Shown piece after piece: positions 9,605 through 16,883 of a DNA stretch of 41,103 bases. The stretch is from Sphaerisporangium cinnabarinum (GTDB lineage: Bacteria; Actinomycetota; Actinomycetes; Actinomycetales; Cellulomonadaceae): assembly GCA_003052455.1 (NCBI GenBank), contig QAPD01000030.1, positions 1 to 41,103 of the forward strand. Direction: 5' to 3'. Under the pieces are notes generated by a model, which saw only the letters and a list, made by a program, of their open reading frames with translations, searched no databases and was not told the origin of the DNA. The first letter of the stretch is position 1; every line of letters starts with the position of its first letter. Both the position numbers and the translations under genes were made by a program.

Positions 9605-11158
9605 TCAGCGCGCGGGGACAGGTGCCGGGTCGCCGGTCTTCCCCGCAGCGGTGGACTTGACGTAGCGCACCGTGGGCCCGAGCCGGTCGACCGCGCCGGC
9701 GAGCGGGGCGGCGAGGTTCCGGAAGAAGGCCGGCACGAGGACGACGCTGGCGCCGCGTGCCGTGACGAGCTCGACGTCGCCGTCCTCGTCGACGCCGGCG
9801 AGGAGGACGTCCTGGTGGCGGATCGTGTACGTCGCACCGGGGTCGGCGAGGACGAACCGGTCCTCGAGGAGCCGGACGCTCGATCCCCTGGCCGGGGAGA
9901 AGAGCCGGGCCTTGTGGCGGGAGCCCCCGCGGCGCGGGACAGGGGCCGTGTCGTCGAGGAGCGACACCGCGGCGAGGCGGTCCTTCGCGAGCCGCGCCAG
10001 CGCCTCGTCGTGGGGGGCGTGGCCCGCGGGGAGGCAGACGAGGAGGGTGCTGCGGAGCTCCGCCAGCACGGACGCGACGGCTCGGCCGGACACCAGCGGG
10101 AGTCGTTCGCTCACCTCGCCGGGCGGGGAGGCCGCGAAACCGCGCAGCTCGTAGGACGCCGCGAGGTCGAGCCACCAGGCGTGGGAGGCCACGAGGTCGA
10201 GCTCGTTCGCGAGCACCGCCCGGGCGCGCTCCAGCTCGTCGGGACCCGGCCCGGAGACCGCGAGGCGTTCGAGGACGTCCAGGGCGGTGACGAGGACGTC
10301 GCACACCCGCTCGGGTCCTGGATCGGCCGCGATCGTCAGGACGTCGCGGACGTCGTCGATCTGGACCGCCATCGACTGGACCGTGTAGACGTCTCCCTGA
10401 GCCGTCCGCAGCGTCGCGTTGAGCGCCTCGGTGAGCACGGCGGTCGCGAGGATGCGGGTGGCGTCGTCGTGCTCCGTCGAGCACTCGCCGGACAGCACGA
10501 GCTCGTCGCTGCTGTGCTCGGCCCACGAGGGGCCGGGGAGCGCCGACGGAGGGTGCGGCAGCCGGGCGACCGGCGGCCCCGAGGGAAGCTCAAGGCGGAG
10601 GCCTTCCGGCAGGGGAGCGGTGCTCACGAGCACGGCGTTGTCCCGGTGGAACCACCGTGCGGCAGTCTCCCGTACCTCGTCGATCGTCCAGTCCATGAGC
10701 CGCGTGTGCGAGAGCGCGGCGACCCCGGTGCCAGACGGTCCGTAGCGGACCGTGAACGCGTCGTGCGCCGCGTACAGACTCTCGCGCCCGACCTCGGCGA
10801 GCACGGTCCGCCGTTCGAGGTCGACCTCCTCCGGCGTCACCGTGCTCAGCTCTCGGACCGCGCGGCACGCACGGTCGACGAAGTCGACGAGCTGGTCCGG
10901 CCGGCCGGTCGCGTAGAACGAGGTGGAACGCAGCGTCGACTCCGCGTTGTGGGGGATGTCGACGCGACCCACGCGGCGCATGACGAGGTGCTCCACCAGA
11001 TGGGTGATGCCCACCGTCCGTGGGTCCATGTCCTGGAGGCCGACCCCGAAGAGGAGCGTCACGGTCGGGTCCGTGGCGAGGTCCGCCCAGAGGACGGGGA
11101 CACCGTCGACGACGGTACGGTGGTGGGGGCGCTGCGGTGCGCCGTGGGGCTCGGCCAT
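9605..11158 (-). CDS. M16-family (pitrilysin-like) zinc peptidase homologue
   Basis: A 517-residue protein with the inverted zinc motif HLVEH (H53, E56, H57) in VGITHLVEHLVMRRVG. The downstream glutamate cluster ERRTVLAEVGRE (E115, E122, E126) contains the usual third ligand. The early segment TVTLLFGVGLQDMDPRT parallels the M16 strand preceding the motif. The C-terminal half has the M16_C-like FHRDNAVLVSTAPLPEGL and LVCLPAGHAPHDE. No signal peptide or membrane span is visible, so it is probably cytoplasmic. On the minus strand, AGAAGGAA precedes the ATG at 11158 and rules out the longer upstream reading. It is convergent with the amidohydrolase and divergent from rpsP, and looks like the one accessory insertion in an otherwise syntenic block. 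The substrate is unknown. Confidence 0.85.
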   Translation of the reverse strand: MAEPHGAPQRPHHRTVVDGVPVLWADLATDPTVTLLFGVGLQDMDPRTVGITHLVEHLVMRRVGRVDIPHNAESTLRSTSFYATGRPDQLVDFVDRACRAVRELSTVTPEEVDLERRTVLAEVGRESLYAAHDAFTVRYGPSGTGVAALSHTRLMDWTIDEVRETAARWFHRDNAVLVSTAPLPEGLRLELPSGPPVARLPHPPSALPGPSWAEHSSDELVLSGECSTEHDDATRILATAVLTEALNATLRTAQGDVYTVQSMAVQIDDVRDVLTIAADPGPERVCDVLVTALDVLERLAVSGPGPDELERARAVLANELDLVASHAWWLDLAASYELRGFAASPPGEVSERLPLVSGRAVASVLAELRSTLLVCLPAGHAPHDEALARLAKDRLAAVSLLDDTAPVPRRGGSRHKARLFSPARGSSVRLLEDRFVLADPGATYTIRHQDVLLAGVDEDGDVELVTARGASVVLVPAFFRNLAAPLAGAVDRLGPTVRYVKSTAAGKTGDPAPVPAR

Positions 11159-11260
11159 GCGGTTCCTTCTGACGGTCCGGGACCGGCCCCGGCGCCGCGC
11201 GGCGGTGGCCACGTGAGGCGGGACTCTACACCGTGGCCGGACGCTCGGGAGCGGGCGATG

Positions 11261-11290
11261 TTGGTCAGCGCCCGTACGGTCTGGCACAAT
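11261..11290 (+). promoter_or_regulatory. rpsP promoter (-35 TTGGTC, -10 CACAAT)
   Basis: TTGGTC (11261-11266) and CACAAT (11285-11290) are separated by 18 bp in the divergent M16/rpsP gap. The predicted start is near 11297, leaving a ~120-nt leader before rpsP. Confidence 0.5.
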
Positions 11291-11342
11291 GTCCCGGTAC
11301 TCGGCGTGCCCCGGCCCCTCTCTCCGGCGCGTGCCGTGTCCT

Positions 11343-11394
11343 GAACCCCTTCCTCGTCCTGTCCCCACGGGACGATCGCGGGTTCGCCCGAACC
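11343..11394 (+). promoter_or_regulatory. rpsP leader with mutually exclusive pairings
   Basis: GGGTTC (11380-11385) can pair with upstream GAACCC (11343-11348) or, through GGTTC (11381-11385), with adjacent GAACC (11390-11394), which lies just before the AGGAG (11401-11405) of rpsP. The two pairings exclude each other, the layout of a translational switch. The helices are short (5-6 bp), so this is tentative. Confidence 0.3.
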
Positions 11395-11416
11395 AGAACC
11401 AGGAGAGACCACCACT

Positions 11417-11854
11417 GTGGCCGTCAAGATTCGTCTGAAGCGTCTCGGCAAGATCCGTGCGCCGTACTACCGTGTCGTCGTCGCCGACTCGCGCACCAAG
11501 CGCGACGGTCGTGTGATCGAGGAGATCGGCAAGTACCACCCCACCGAGGAGCCCTCGTTCATCGAGATCACCTCGGACCGCGCCCAGTACTGGCTCGGCG
11601 TCGGCGCGCAGCCGACGGAGCAGGTGCTCGCGCTCCTCAAGGTCACCGGCGACTGGCAGAAGTTCAAGGGCCTGCCCGGCGCCGAGGGCACGCTCAAGGT
11701 CAAGGGCGAGAAGGTCGACCCGACCGCCGCCATCGAGGCCGCCGCCGCGGACGCCGAGAAGGTCAAGGCCAAGGCTGCCGAGAAGAAGACCGAGGCTCCG
11801 GCCGAGGAGACCGCCGACGCGGCCGATGAGGCCGCTGCCGACGAGCAGGCCTGA
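11417..11854 (+). CDS. rpsP: 30S ribosomal protein S16
   Basis: S16 is a small-subunit assembly protein that binds 16S rRNA early. The GTG start (AGGAG at 11401-11405) gives [25 protein letters not shown], the universal S16 N-terminus, followed by [11 protein letters not shown] and [16 protein letters not shown]. The core ends near residue 85; residues ~95-145 form an Ala/Glu/Lys-rich acidic tail ([24 protein letters not shown]), an extension seen in several actinobacterial S16 proteins. The stop overlaps the next ATG by one base (TGATG), so S16 and the KH protein are translationally coupled. Confidence 0.97.
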   Translation: MAVKIRLKRLGKIRAPYYRVVVADSRTKRDGRVIEEIGKYHPTEEPSFIEITSDRAQYWLGVGAQPTEQVLALLKVTGDWQKFKGLPGAEGTLKVKGEKVDPTAAIEAAAADAEKVKAKAAEKKTEAPAEETADAADEAAADEQA

Positions 11855-12093
11855 TGATCGCCGAGGCCCTCGAGCACCTCGTGCGCGGCATCGTGGACAA
11901 CCCGGACGACGTCCGCGTGGCCACGAAGACGCTGCGTCGCGGTGACCTGCTCGAGGTCCGGGTGCACCCGGAGGACCTCGGCCGCGTCATCGGTCGCGGC
12001 GGGCGCACCGCCCGTGCCCTGCGCACGGTCATCGGCGCGCTCGCGACCGACGGGCCGGTCCGCGTCGACGTCGTGGACGTCGACCGCCGCTGA
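11854..12093 (+). CDS. khpA: KH-domain RNA-binding protein (KhpA/YlqC type)
   Basis: This 79-residue single KH-domain protein has the GXXG loop as VIGRGGRTARALRTVI (GRGG at 47-50). KhpA-type proteins bind RNA, often with KhpB/Jag, and influence cell elongation and mRNA stability in Firmicutes; the actinobacterial role is less clear. Its place between rpsP and rimM is typical (Rv2908c position in M. tuberculosis). It is coupled to rpsP by TGATG. A strong perfect stem-loop follows, separating it from rimM. Confidence 0.92.
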   Translation: MIAEALEHLVRGIVDNPDDVRVATKTLRRGDLLEVRVHPEDLGRVIGRGGRTARALRTVIGALATDGPVRVDVVDVDRR

Positions 12094-12130
12094 GGCCCGC
12101 ACCGACGACGCCCCGCGAGGGGCGACGGGC

Positions 12131-12163
12131 AAGGCCCGGCCCGCCACCGGCGGGCCGGGCCTT
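12131..12163 (+). terminator. Perfect 15-bp stem-loop between khpA and rimM
   Basis: Bases 12131-12145 pair exactly with 12149-12163 around a 3-nt loop (effectively 5 nt once strain is allowed). It lies 38 nt after the khpA stop. There is no T run, so it may be a terminator, attenuator or mRNA-stabilising hairpin within a ribosomal operon. Confidence 0.65.
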
Positions 12164-12230
12164 CCTGCGTCCGCCGCCGGAGGACCGGCGCGCACCCGTC
12201 CCATCCAGCACCACACGAGGAGACACGACG

Positions 12231-12821
12231 ATGGAGCTGACCGTCGCGCGCGTCGGCAAGGCGCACGGGCTGCGAGGCGAGGTCGCCCTCGACCTGCGCA
12301 CCGACGAGCCGGAGGAGCGCCTCGCGGTGGGGGAGCGTCTGGAGACGCGACCCGCCGACGCCGGCCCCCTCACCGTCGCCACCGTGCGCGTCCACCAGGG
12401 CCGCTGGCTCGTCGGCTTCGAGGGCGTGCGCGACCGCACGGGCGCCGAGGCGCTGCGGGGCGTCGAGCTCGTCGTCGAGGTCGAGGCGTCCGACGAGGAG
12501 GACGCGTGGTACCCGCACGAGCTCGCCGGGCTCCGCGCCGAGAGCACGGACGGGCGCGTGCTGGGGCGCGTCGAGGGCCTCGAGCACCTGCCCGCGCACG
12601 ACGTGCTCGTGCTGCGCGAGCCGGACGGCGCCCGCACGCTCGTGCCCTTCGTCCGGCAGATCGTGCCCGTCGTCGACGTGGCCGGCGGCCGGGTCGTGCT
12701 CGACCCGCCGGGCGGCCTGCTCGCGTCGGACGCGGAGCGCCTGGAGGTCGCGGCGCCGAGCGCCGGCGACGCGGCGGACGCGCCCGGGCCGCAGGACGCC
12801 CCGGCCGACGGCGAGGCCTGA
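12231..12821 (+). CDS. rimM: Ribosome maturation factor RimM
   Basis: RimM assists maturation of the 30S head and binds S19. The 196-residue protein begins [29 protein letters not shown], the RimM N-domain signature. A PRC-barrel C-domain follows ([64 protein letters not shown]). The last ~25 residues are an Ala/Asp/Pro tail. GAGGAGA ahead of ATG 12231 gives a clear ribosome-binding site. One base separates its stop from the trmD start codon, the usual rimM-trmD pair. Confidence 0.95.
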   Translation: MELTVARVGKAHGLRGEVALDLRTDEPEERLAVGERLETRPADAGPLTVATVRVHQGRWLVGFEGVRDRTGAEALRGVELVVEVEASDEEDAWYPHELAGLRAESTDGRVLGRVEGLEHLPAHDVLVLREPDGARTLVPFVRQIVPVVDVAGGRVVLDPPGGLLASDAERLEVAAPSAGDAADAPGPQDAPADGEA

Positions 12822-12822
12822 C

Positions 12823-13641
12823 GTGCGGATCGACGTCGTCACGATCTTCCCCGACTACCTCGCCGCGCTGGACCTGTCGCTCGTCGGCAAGGCCCGCACG
12901 GCCGGGATCCTCGACCTGCGCGTCCACGACCTGCGCGACTGGACGTCGGACCGGCACCGCACGGTCGACGACACGCCGTTCGGCGGCGGCGCGGGCATGG
13001 TCATGCGCCCCGACGTGTGGGGGCGGGCGATCGACGACGTGTCCGGCCTCTCGGCCGAGGCGCCTGGGGGCGAGGCGAGCGCGGTGCACCTGGTCGTGCC
13101 GACGCCGTCGGGCGCGACCTTCACCCAGCGCACCGCGGAGGAGCTCGCGACGGAGGAGCACCTCGTCGTCGCCTGCGGACGCTACGAGGGCATCGACGCG
13201 CGCGTGGCGGAGCACTACCGTGCCGCCGGGATGCGCGTCAGCGAGCTCTCGATCGGCGACTACGTGCTCAACGGCGGCGAGGTCGCGGCGCTCGTGATGA
13301 TCGAGGCCGTCGGGCGGCTGCTGCCCGGCGTCGTGGGCAACCCGGAGTCGCTCGTCGAGGAGTCGCACGGGGCGGCGGGGCTCCTGGAGTATCCCGTCTA
13401 CACGAAGCCGCCCGTGTGGGACGACCTCGAGGTTCCCGACGTCCTGCTGTCCGGGCACCACGCCCGGATCCGGCGGTGGCGCCGGGACGAGGCCCTGCGT
13501 CGTACCGCCCGCCGCCGCCCGGACATGGTGCGCGCGCTCGACGTCGCGGCCCTCGACCGGCACGACCTGGCGGTCCTCGCCGAGGCCGGCTGGGACGTCG
13601 TCGACGGCCACCTGGAGCGCCCCGCCGACGACGCCCGCTGA
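12823..13641 (+). CDS. trmD: tRNA (guanine-37-N1)-methyltransferase
   Basis: TrmD methylates G37 of tRNAs that read CNN codons, preventing +1 frameshifting. The 272-residue protein begins [24 protein letters not shown]. It has [17 protein letters not shown], the trefoil-knot SAM site [12 protein letters not shown] and [20 protein letters not shown], and the C-domain [21 protein letters not shown]. The GTG start is one base after the rimM stop. The gene is full length. The short GC-rich sequence after its stop (about 13643-13660) is weakly self-complementary. Confidence 0.96.
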   Translation: MRIDVVTIFPDYLAALDLSLVGKARTAGILDLRVHDLRDWTSDRHRTVDDTPFGGGAGMVMRPDVWGRAIDDVSGLSAEAPGGEASAVHLVVPTPSGATFTQRTAEELATEEHLVVACGRYEGIDARVAEHYRAAGMRVSELSIGDYVLNGGEVAALVMIEAVGRLLPGVVGNPESLVEESHGAAGLLEYPVYTKPPVWDDLEVPDVLLSGHHARIRRWRRDEALRRTARRRPDMVRALDVAALDRHDLAVLAEAGWDVVDGHLERPADDAR

Positions 13642-13705
13642 GCCGGGCCGCGCGGCTCGGGCACGCGCGGTCGTCCGTGGCTGCCGCGCCGACCCTCGGG
13701 TGTGG

Positions 13706-13711
13706 CAGAAT
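13706..13711 (+). promoter_or_regulatory. Candidate -10 box CAGAAT for rplS
   Basis: CAGAAT predicts a transcription start at about 13717-13718, which is exactly where the 5' strand of the rplS leader stem begins. No strong -35 is seen. TGTGGCAG (13701-13708) is also repeated inverted as CTGCCACA (13741-13748). Confidence 0.5.
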
Positions 13712-13716
13712 GGTCG

Positions 13717-13873
13717 ATCGGTGTGTGCCGCCCCGGACCTCTGCCACAGGGGAGCCCGCGCCCGATCCTCGGGCGGACTGGCACGACGGACCCGACGACC
13801 GCGAGGTCGTCGACCGTCCACGCGCAGCACGGCACACCCCACCGATTCGACGACGGCCCGGCCTGTCCGGGCC
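13717..13873 (+). promoter_or_regulatory. Structured 5' leader of rplS (candidate L19 autoregulatory RNA)
   Basis: A long-range stem joins 13717-13730 to 13830-13846: 14 bp, with a 3-nt bulge at 13837-13839. It encloses three hairpins: 13738-13752 (6 bp, 3-nt loop), 13759-13775 (7 bp, 3-nt loop) and 13793-13812 (8 bp perfect, GCGA tetraloop). A fourth hairpin (13855-13873, 7 bp, 5-nt loop) lies ~30 nt before the ribosome-binding site. The multibranch architecture starting at the predicted 5' end resembles ribosomal-protein leaders. Function is inferred. Confidence 0.55.
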
Positions 13874-13915
13874 CACGAGCACGCGTCCGACCTGTGGCGG
13901 GCGAGGAGAAGCACC

Positions 13916-14275
13916 ATGCACACGCTGGACAGCGTCGACGCAGCATCGCTGCGCAGCGACGTCCCGGAGTTCCGTCCCGGCGACACGCTCAAGGTCAACG
14001 TCAAGGTCGTCGAGGGCACCCGCTCCCGCGTCCAGGCGTTCCAGGGTGTCGTCATCGCCCGTCAGGGCAGCGGCGTCCGCGAGACGTTCACGGTCCGCAA
14101 GATCAGCTTCGGCGTGGGTGTCGAGCGCACGTTCCCCGTGCACTCGCCGTCCATCGATTCCGTCGAGGTCGTGACGCGCGGTGACGTGCGTCGCGCCAAG
14201 CTGTACTACCTGCGCGCGCTGCGCGGCAAGAAGGCGAAGATCAAGGAGAAGCGCGACACCGCGCCCAACCGCTGA
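13916..14275 (+). CDS. rplS: 50S ribosomal protein L19
   Basis: L19 sits at the 30S-50S interface. The 119-residue protein contains [62 protein letters not shown] and [20 protein letters not shown], all family-typical. ATG 13916 is the start, with GAGGAG at 13903-13908 and a normal L19 N-terminus; the open frame upstream is leader RNA, not protein. A long stem-loop follows the stop, so rplS is probably its own transcription unit. Confidence 0.97.
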   Translation: MHTLDSVDAASLRSDVPEFRPGDTLKVNVKVVEGTRSRVQAFQGVVIARQGSGVRETFTVRKISFGVGVERTFPVHSPSIDSVEVVTRGDVRRAKLYYLRALRGKKAKIKEKRDTAPNR

Positions 14276-14308
14276 TCGGCTGTCGACCGACACCGCCGCT
14301 CCGCTCGT

Positions 14309-14346
14309 CCGACGGCGGCCGTCCCTCCCGGGGCGGCCGCCGTCGG
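14309..14346 (+). terminator. Strong stem-loop terminator after rplS
   Basis: About 17 bp with one G-U pair (14309-14325 with 14330-14346) around a 4-nt loop, 34 nt after the rplS stop. Confidence 0.7.
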
Positions 14347-14417
14347 CGTACCCCGTGCCGCCGTCCGAGGGCCGGTTCCGTTTCCCGGATCGCGGCCCGA
14401 GGTGGCATTGTGAACGC

Positions 14418-15233
14418 GTGACCGACAGCGCCCCGCCCCGCGGCCCGCAGCCCGACGCCGGCACCGAGCGCGCGGCGCTCGGCCCCGAGGACGATGGGCG
14501 CTCCCCGCACGGCCAGCACCTGGCGGCGGAGGGGGCGGAGAGCGCCCCGCGCGAGCGCCCGCGCAAGTCGTCGCTCCTGCGCGAGACCGCGATCATCGTG
14601 GTCAGCGCGCTCGTGCTCTCCCTGCTCATCAAGACGTTCCTCGTGCAGGCGTTCTTCATCCCGAGCGCCTCGATGGAGGACACGCTCGTCGAGGGCGACC
14701 GCGTGATGGTCTCCCGTCTCGTGCCCGGCGTGTTCGACGTGCACCGCGGCGACATCGTCGTGTTCAAGGACCCGGGCGGCTGGCTGCCGCCGCCGGAGCC
14801 CCAGGACGAGAGCCCGGTGTCCGAGGCCGTCCGTGCGGCGCTGACGTTCGTCGGCCTCCTGCCGCAGGACACGGGGGAGCACCTCATCAAGCGCGTCATC
14901 GGCGTCCCGGGCGACCACGTCGTGTGCTGCGACGCGGAGGGTCGCGTGAGCGTCAACGACGTGCCCGTCGACGAGACGTACATCAAGCCGGGTTCGATCC
15001 CCAGCCAGGACGCGTTCGACCACACGGTCCCCGCCGACATGCTGTTCGTCATGGGCGACAACCGGCAGAACTCCGCGGACTCGCGCTACAACACGGGCAA
15101 GCCCGGGGGCGGGTTCGTGCCGATGAGCAACGTCGTGGGCACGGCGTTCGTCAAGGTGTGGCCGTTGTCGCACGTCGGTCTGCTGCGCAACCCCGGCGAC
15201 GTGTTCGCCGACGTCCCCGAGGTGGAGCCGTGA
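14418..15233 (+). CDS. lepB: Type I signal peptidase
   Basis: LepB cleaves signal peptides from exported proteins. The 271-residue protein has a ~45-residue Pro/Gly/Glu-rich cytoplasmic tail, then a membrane helix ([20 protein letters not shown]). Catalytic Ser85 is in [11 protein letters not shown] and catalytic Lys158 in [12 protein letters not shown]. Box E is [11 protein letters not shown]. Only one N-terminal membrane span is evident. GTG 14418 is chosen: CATTGT (14406-14411) 6 nt upstream would make the message leaderless, and no Shine-Dalgarno is visible. Its last 4 bp (GTGA) are the start of rnhB. Confidence 0.94.
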   Translation: MTDSAPPRGPQPDAGTERAALGPEDDGRSPHGQHLAAEGAESAPRERPRKSSLLRETAIIVVSALVLSLLIKTFLVQAFFIPSASMEDTLVEGDRVMVSRLVPGVFDVHRGDIVVFKDPGGWLPPPEPQDESPVSEAVRAALTFVGLLPQDTGEHLIKRVIGVPGDHVVCCDAEGRVSVNDVPVDETYIKPGSIPSQDAFDHTVPADMLFVMGDNRQNSADSRYNTGKPGGGFVPMSNVVGTAFVKVWPLSHVGLLRNPGDVFADVPEVEP

Positions 15234-16060
15234 CGCTCGACGCCGTCGCCCGGCCGGAGCCCGCGCGGGCCCCGGCGCGCCGGGCACCCGCGCGTCGTCG
15301 GCCCGACCTGCGCCAGGAGCGCGCCATGCTGCGCGACGGCGCGCGGCTCGTCGCCGGGATGGACGAGGTCGGTCGTGGCGCGCTCGCCGGGCCGGTGTCG
15401 GTCGGGGTCGTCGTCGTCGACCTCGCGACGAAGCCCTGCCCGCCCGGGCTCACGGACTCCAAGCTGCTCACCGCGGCGGCGCGCGAGGCGCTCGTGCCCC
15501 TCGCACGCTCGTGGTGCGTCGCGTGGGCCGTCGGCCACGCGGGTCCGGCCGAGATCGACGCGCACGGGATCGTGGGCGCGCTCCGGCTCGCGGGCCGCCG
15601 TGCGCTCGCCCAGGTGCGCCGGACGGTCGGCGACGTCGACGCGGTCCTGCTCGACGGCAAGCACGACTGGCTGAGCCGCCCCTCGGCGGTGGACCTCTTC
15701 GAGGCGTTCGACCTCGACCCGCACGACGACGTCCGGCTCGTCGACCCGCGCGTGCGCACGCTCGTCAAGGCCGACCTGCAGTGCGCGTCGGTCGCCGCCG
15801 CGAGCGTGCTCGCGAAGACGGAGCGCGACGGCCTCATGACGAGCCTGGCGCGCCAGTACCCGGCCTTCGGGTGGGACCAGAACAAGGGCTACGGCGCGGC
15901 GGCGCACGTCGAGGCCCTGCGCGCGCACGGTCCGACGCCGCAGCACCGGCGGTCCTGGCGGCTGCCCGAGCGCGGTGACGAGGGCATCGACGTCCCGGCG
16001 TACGGCGACCCGGTCGACGTGCTCGAGCTCGACCCCGAGGCCGGTCTGCCGACGAGCTGA
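15230..16060 (+). CDS. rnhB: Ribonuclease HII
   Basis: RNase HII removes single ribonucleotides and RNA from RNA-DNA hybrids. In the 276-residue protein the active-site DE pair is D45/E46 in [15 protein letters not shown] and a third acidic residue is D142 in LLDGKHDW. Further family segments are [33 protein letters not shown] and [13 protein letters not shown]. The first ~30 residues are an Arg/Ala/Pro-rich extension. It is translationally coupled to lepB through GTGA. The C-terminal ~25 residues beyond the catalytic domain are acidic and not recognised. Confidence 0.94.
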   Translation: MTLDAVARPEPARAPARRAPARRRPDLRQERAMLRDGARLVAGMDEVGRGALAGPVSVGVVVVDLATKPCPPGLTDSKLLTAAAREALVPLARSWCVAWAVGHAGPAEIDAHGIVGALRLAGRRALAQVRRTVGDVDAVLLDGKHDWLSRPSAVDLFEAFDLDPHDDVRLVDPRVRTLVKADLQCASVAAASVLAKTERDGLMTSLARQYPAFGWDQNKGYGAAAHVEALRAHGPTPQHRRSWRLPERGDEGIDVPAYGDPVDVLELDPEAGLPTS

Positions 16061-16098
16061 GCGGTGTCCTCCGACCGGTCCGGTGGCCGCCGATGGTC

Positions 16099-16104
16099 CA
16101 TGAT
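16099..16104 (+). promoter_or_regulatory. Candidate -10 box CATGAT, leaderless DUF2469 promoter
   Basis: CATGAT (four of six bases of TATAAT) is followed by 6 nt and then the GTG at 16111. Confidence 0.35.
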
Positions 16105-16110
16105 GGAGCC

Positions 16111-16410
16111 GTGAGCGCCGAAGACCTGGAGAACTACGAGACCGAGATGGAGCTCGCGCTGTACCGCGAGTACCGCGACGTGGTGGGGCTGTTCTCGTAC
16201 GTGGTGGAGACCGAACGCCGTTTCTACCTGGCGAACCAGGTCGACCTCCAGGTGCGATCCGCCGCCGGTGAGGTCTACTTCGAGCTGCGGCTCGCCGACG
16301 CGTGGGTCTGGGACGTGTACCGCTCCGCGCGGTTCGTGAAGTCGGTGCGCGTCGTGACGTTCAAGGACGTGAACGTCGAGGAGCTCGCGAAGGCCGAGCT
16401 CCAGCTCTGA
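16111..16410 (+). CDS. DUF2469 conserved actinobacterial protein
   Basis: This 99-residue protein begins SAEDLENYETEMELALYREYRDVVGLFSYVVETERRFYLAN and continues VYFELRLADAWVWDVYRSARFVKSVRVVTFKDVNVEEL. It matches the DUF2469 family, near-universal in Actinobacteria between rnhB and yraN (Rv2901c position in M. tuberculosis). The function is unknown. It is acidic, compact, and has no signal or membrane segment. GTG 16111 is preferred to the upstream ATG at 16093 because homologues begin at MSAEDLE and a -10-like CATGAT lies 6 nt upstream. Confidence 0.9.
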   Translation: MSAEDLENYETEMELALYREYRDVVGLFSYVVETERRFYLANQVDLQVRSAAGEVYFELRLADAWVWDVYRSARFVKSVRVVTFKDVNVEELAKAELQL

Positions 16411-16523
16411 CGCCCGTCGTGGCCGTGCACAGGACCGCTGCCTGACGGCGGCTCCACAGGCCGCCCGGCGCCCCTGGCGCCGCCCCCGCGCCCTGCCCCA
16501 CGGTGGGCCGCGGAGGTGAGCCC

Positions 16524-16883
16524 ATGGGAGCGAACGACGCCGTCGGGCGGTACGGGGAGAAGGTGGCCGCGGCCCACCTGGTCGAGGCGGGCTGGACGCT
16601 CCTCGACCGCAACTGGCGCGGGACGCGCGGCGAGCTCGACGTCGTCGCGCTCGACGGGGACGTGCTCGTGGCCGTCGAGGTCAAGACCCGGCGAGGCACG
16701 GGGTTCGGGCACCCGGCGCAGGCCGTCACGCCCGCGAAGCTCGGCCGCCTGCGCCGGCTCACGGGGGAGTGGCTCGCGACGCACGACGTCCGCGCCCGAT
16801 CGGTCCGGATCGACGTCGTCGCGGTCCTCGTGGCGCGTGCCGGTGCGGCACGGGTCGAGCACCTCGTCGGGGTGAGCGCCTGA
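16524..16883 (+). CDS. yraN: UPF0102/YraN family endonuclease-like protein
   Basis: This 119-residue protein has the restriction-endonuclease-like fold typical of YraN: VGRYGEKVAAAHLVEAGWTLLDRNWRGTRGELDVVALDGDVLVAVEVKTRRG. The E-x-D ... EVK triad is intact in GELDVV and VEVKTR. The biochemical role in the cell is unsettled. GGAGGTGAG (16512-16519) marks ATG 16524 as the start. The stop overlaps the comM ATG by one base (TGATG). The yraN-comM-dprA order, beside genes for natural-transformation-like DNA handling, is conserved in actinobacteria. Confidence 0.92.
   Translation: MGANDAVGRYGEKVAAAHLVEAGWTLLDRNWRGTRGELDVVALDGDVLVAVEVKTRRGTGFGHPAQAVTPAKLGRLRRLTGEWLATHDVRARSVRIDVVAVLVARAGAARVEHLVGVSA

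Noticed and set aside
11159-11539. Upstream extension of the M16 gene into rpsP
   Set aside because: The AGAAGGAA ribosome-binding site and the homology both begin at ATG 11158; the extension runs antisense to rpsP.
14249-14417. lepB starting upstream of 14418
   Set aside because: The open frame continues upstream through the rplS terminator hairpin; the translation there is Arg/Pro-rich and unlike any signal peptidase.
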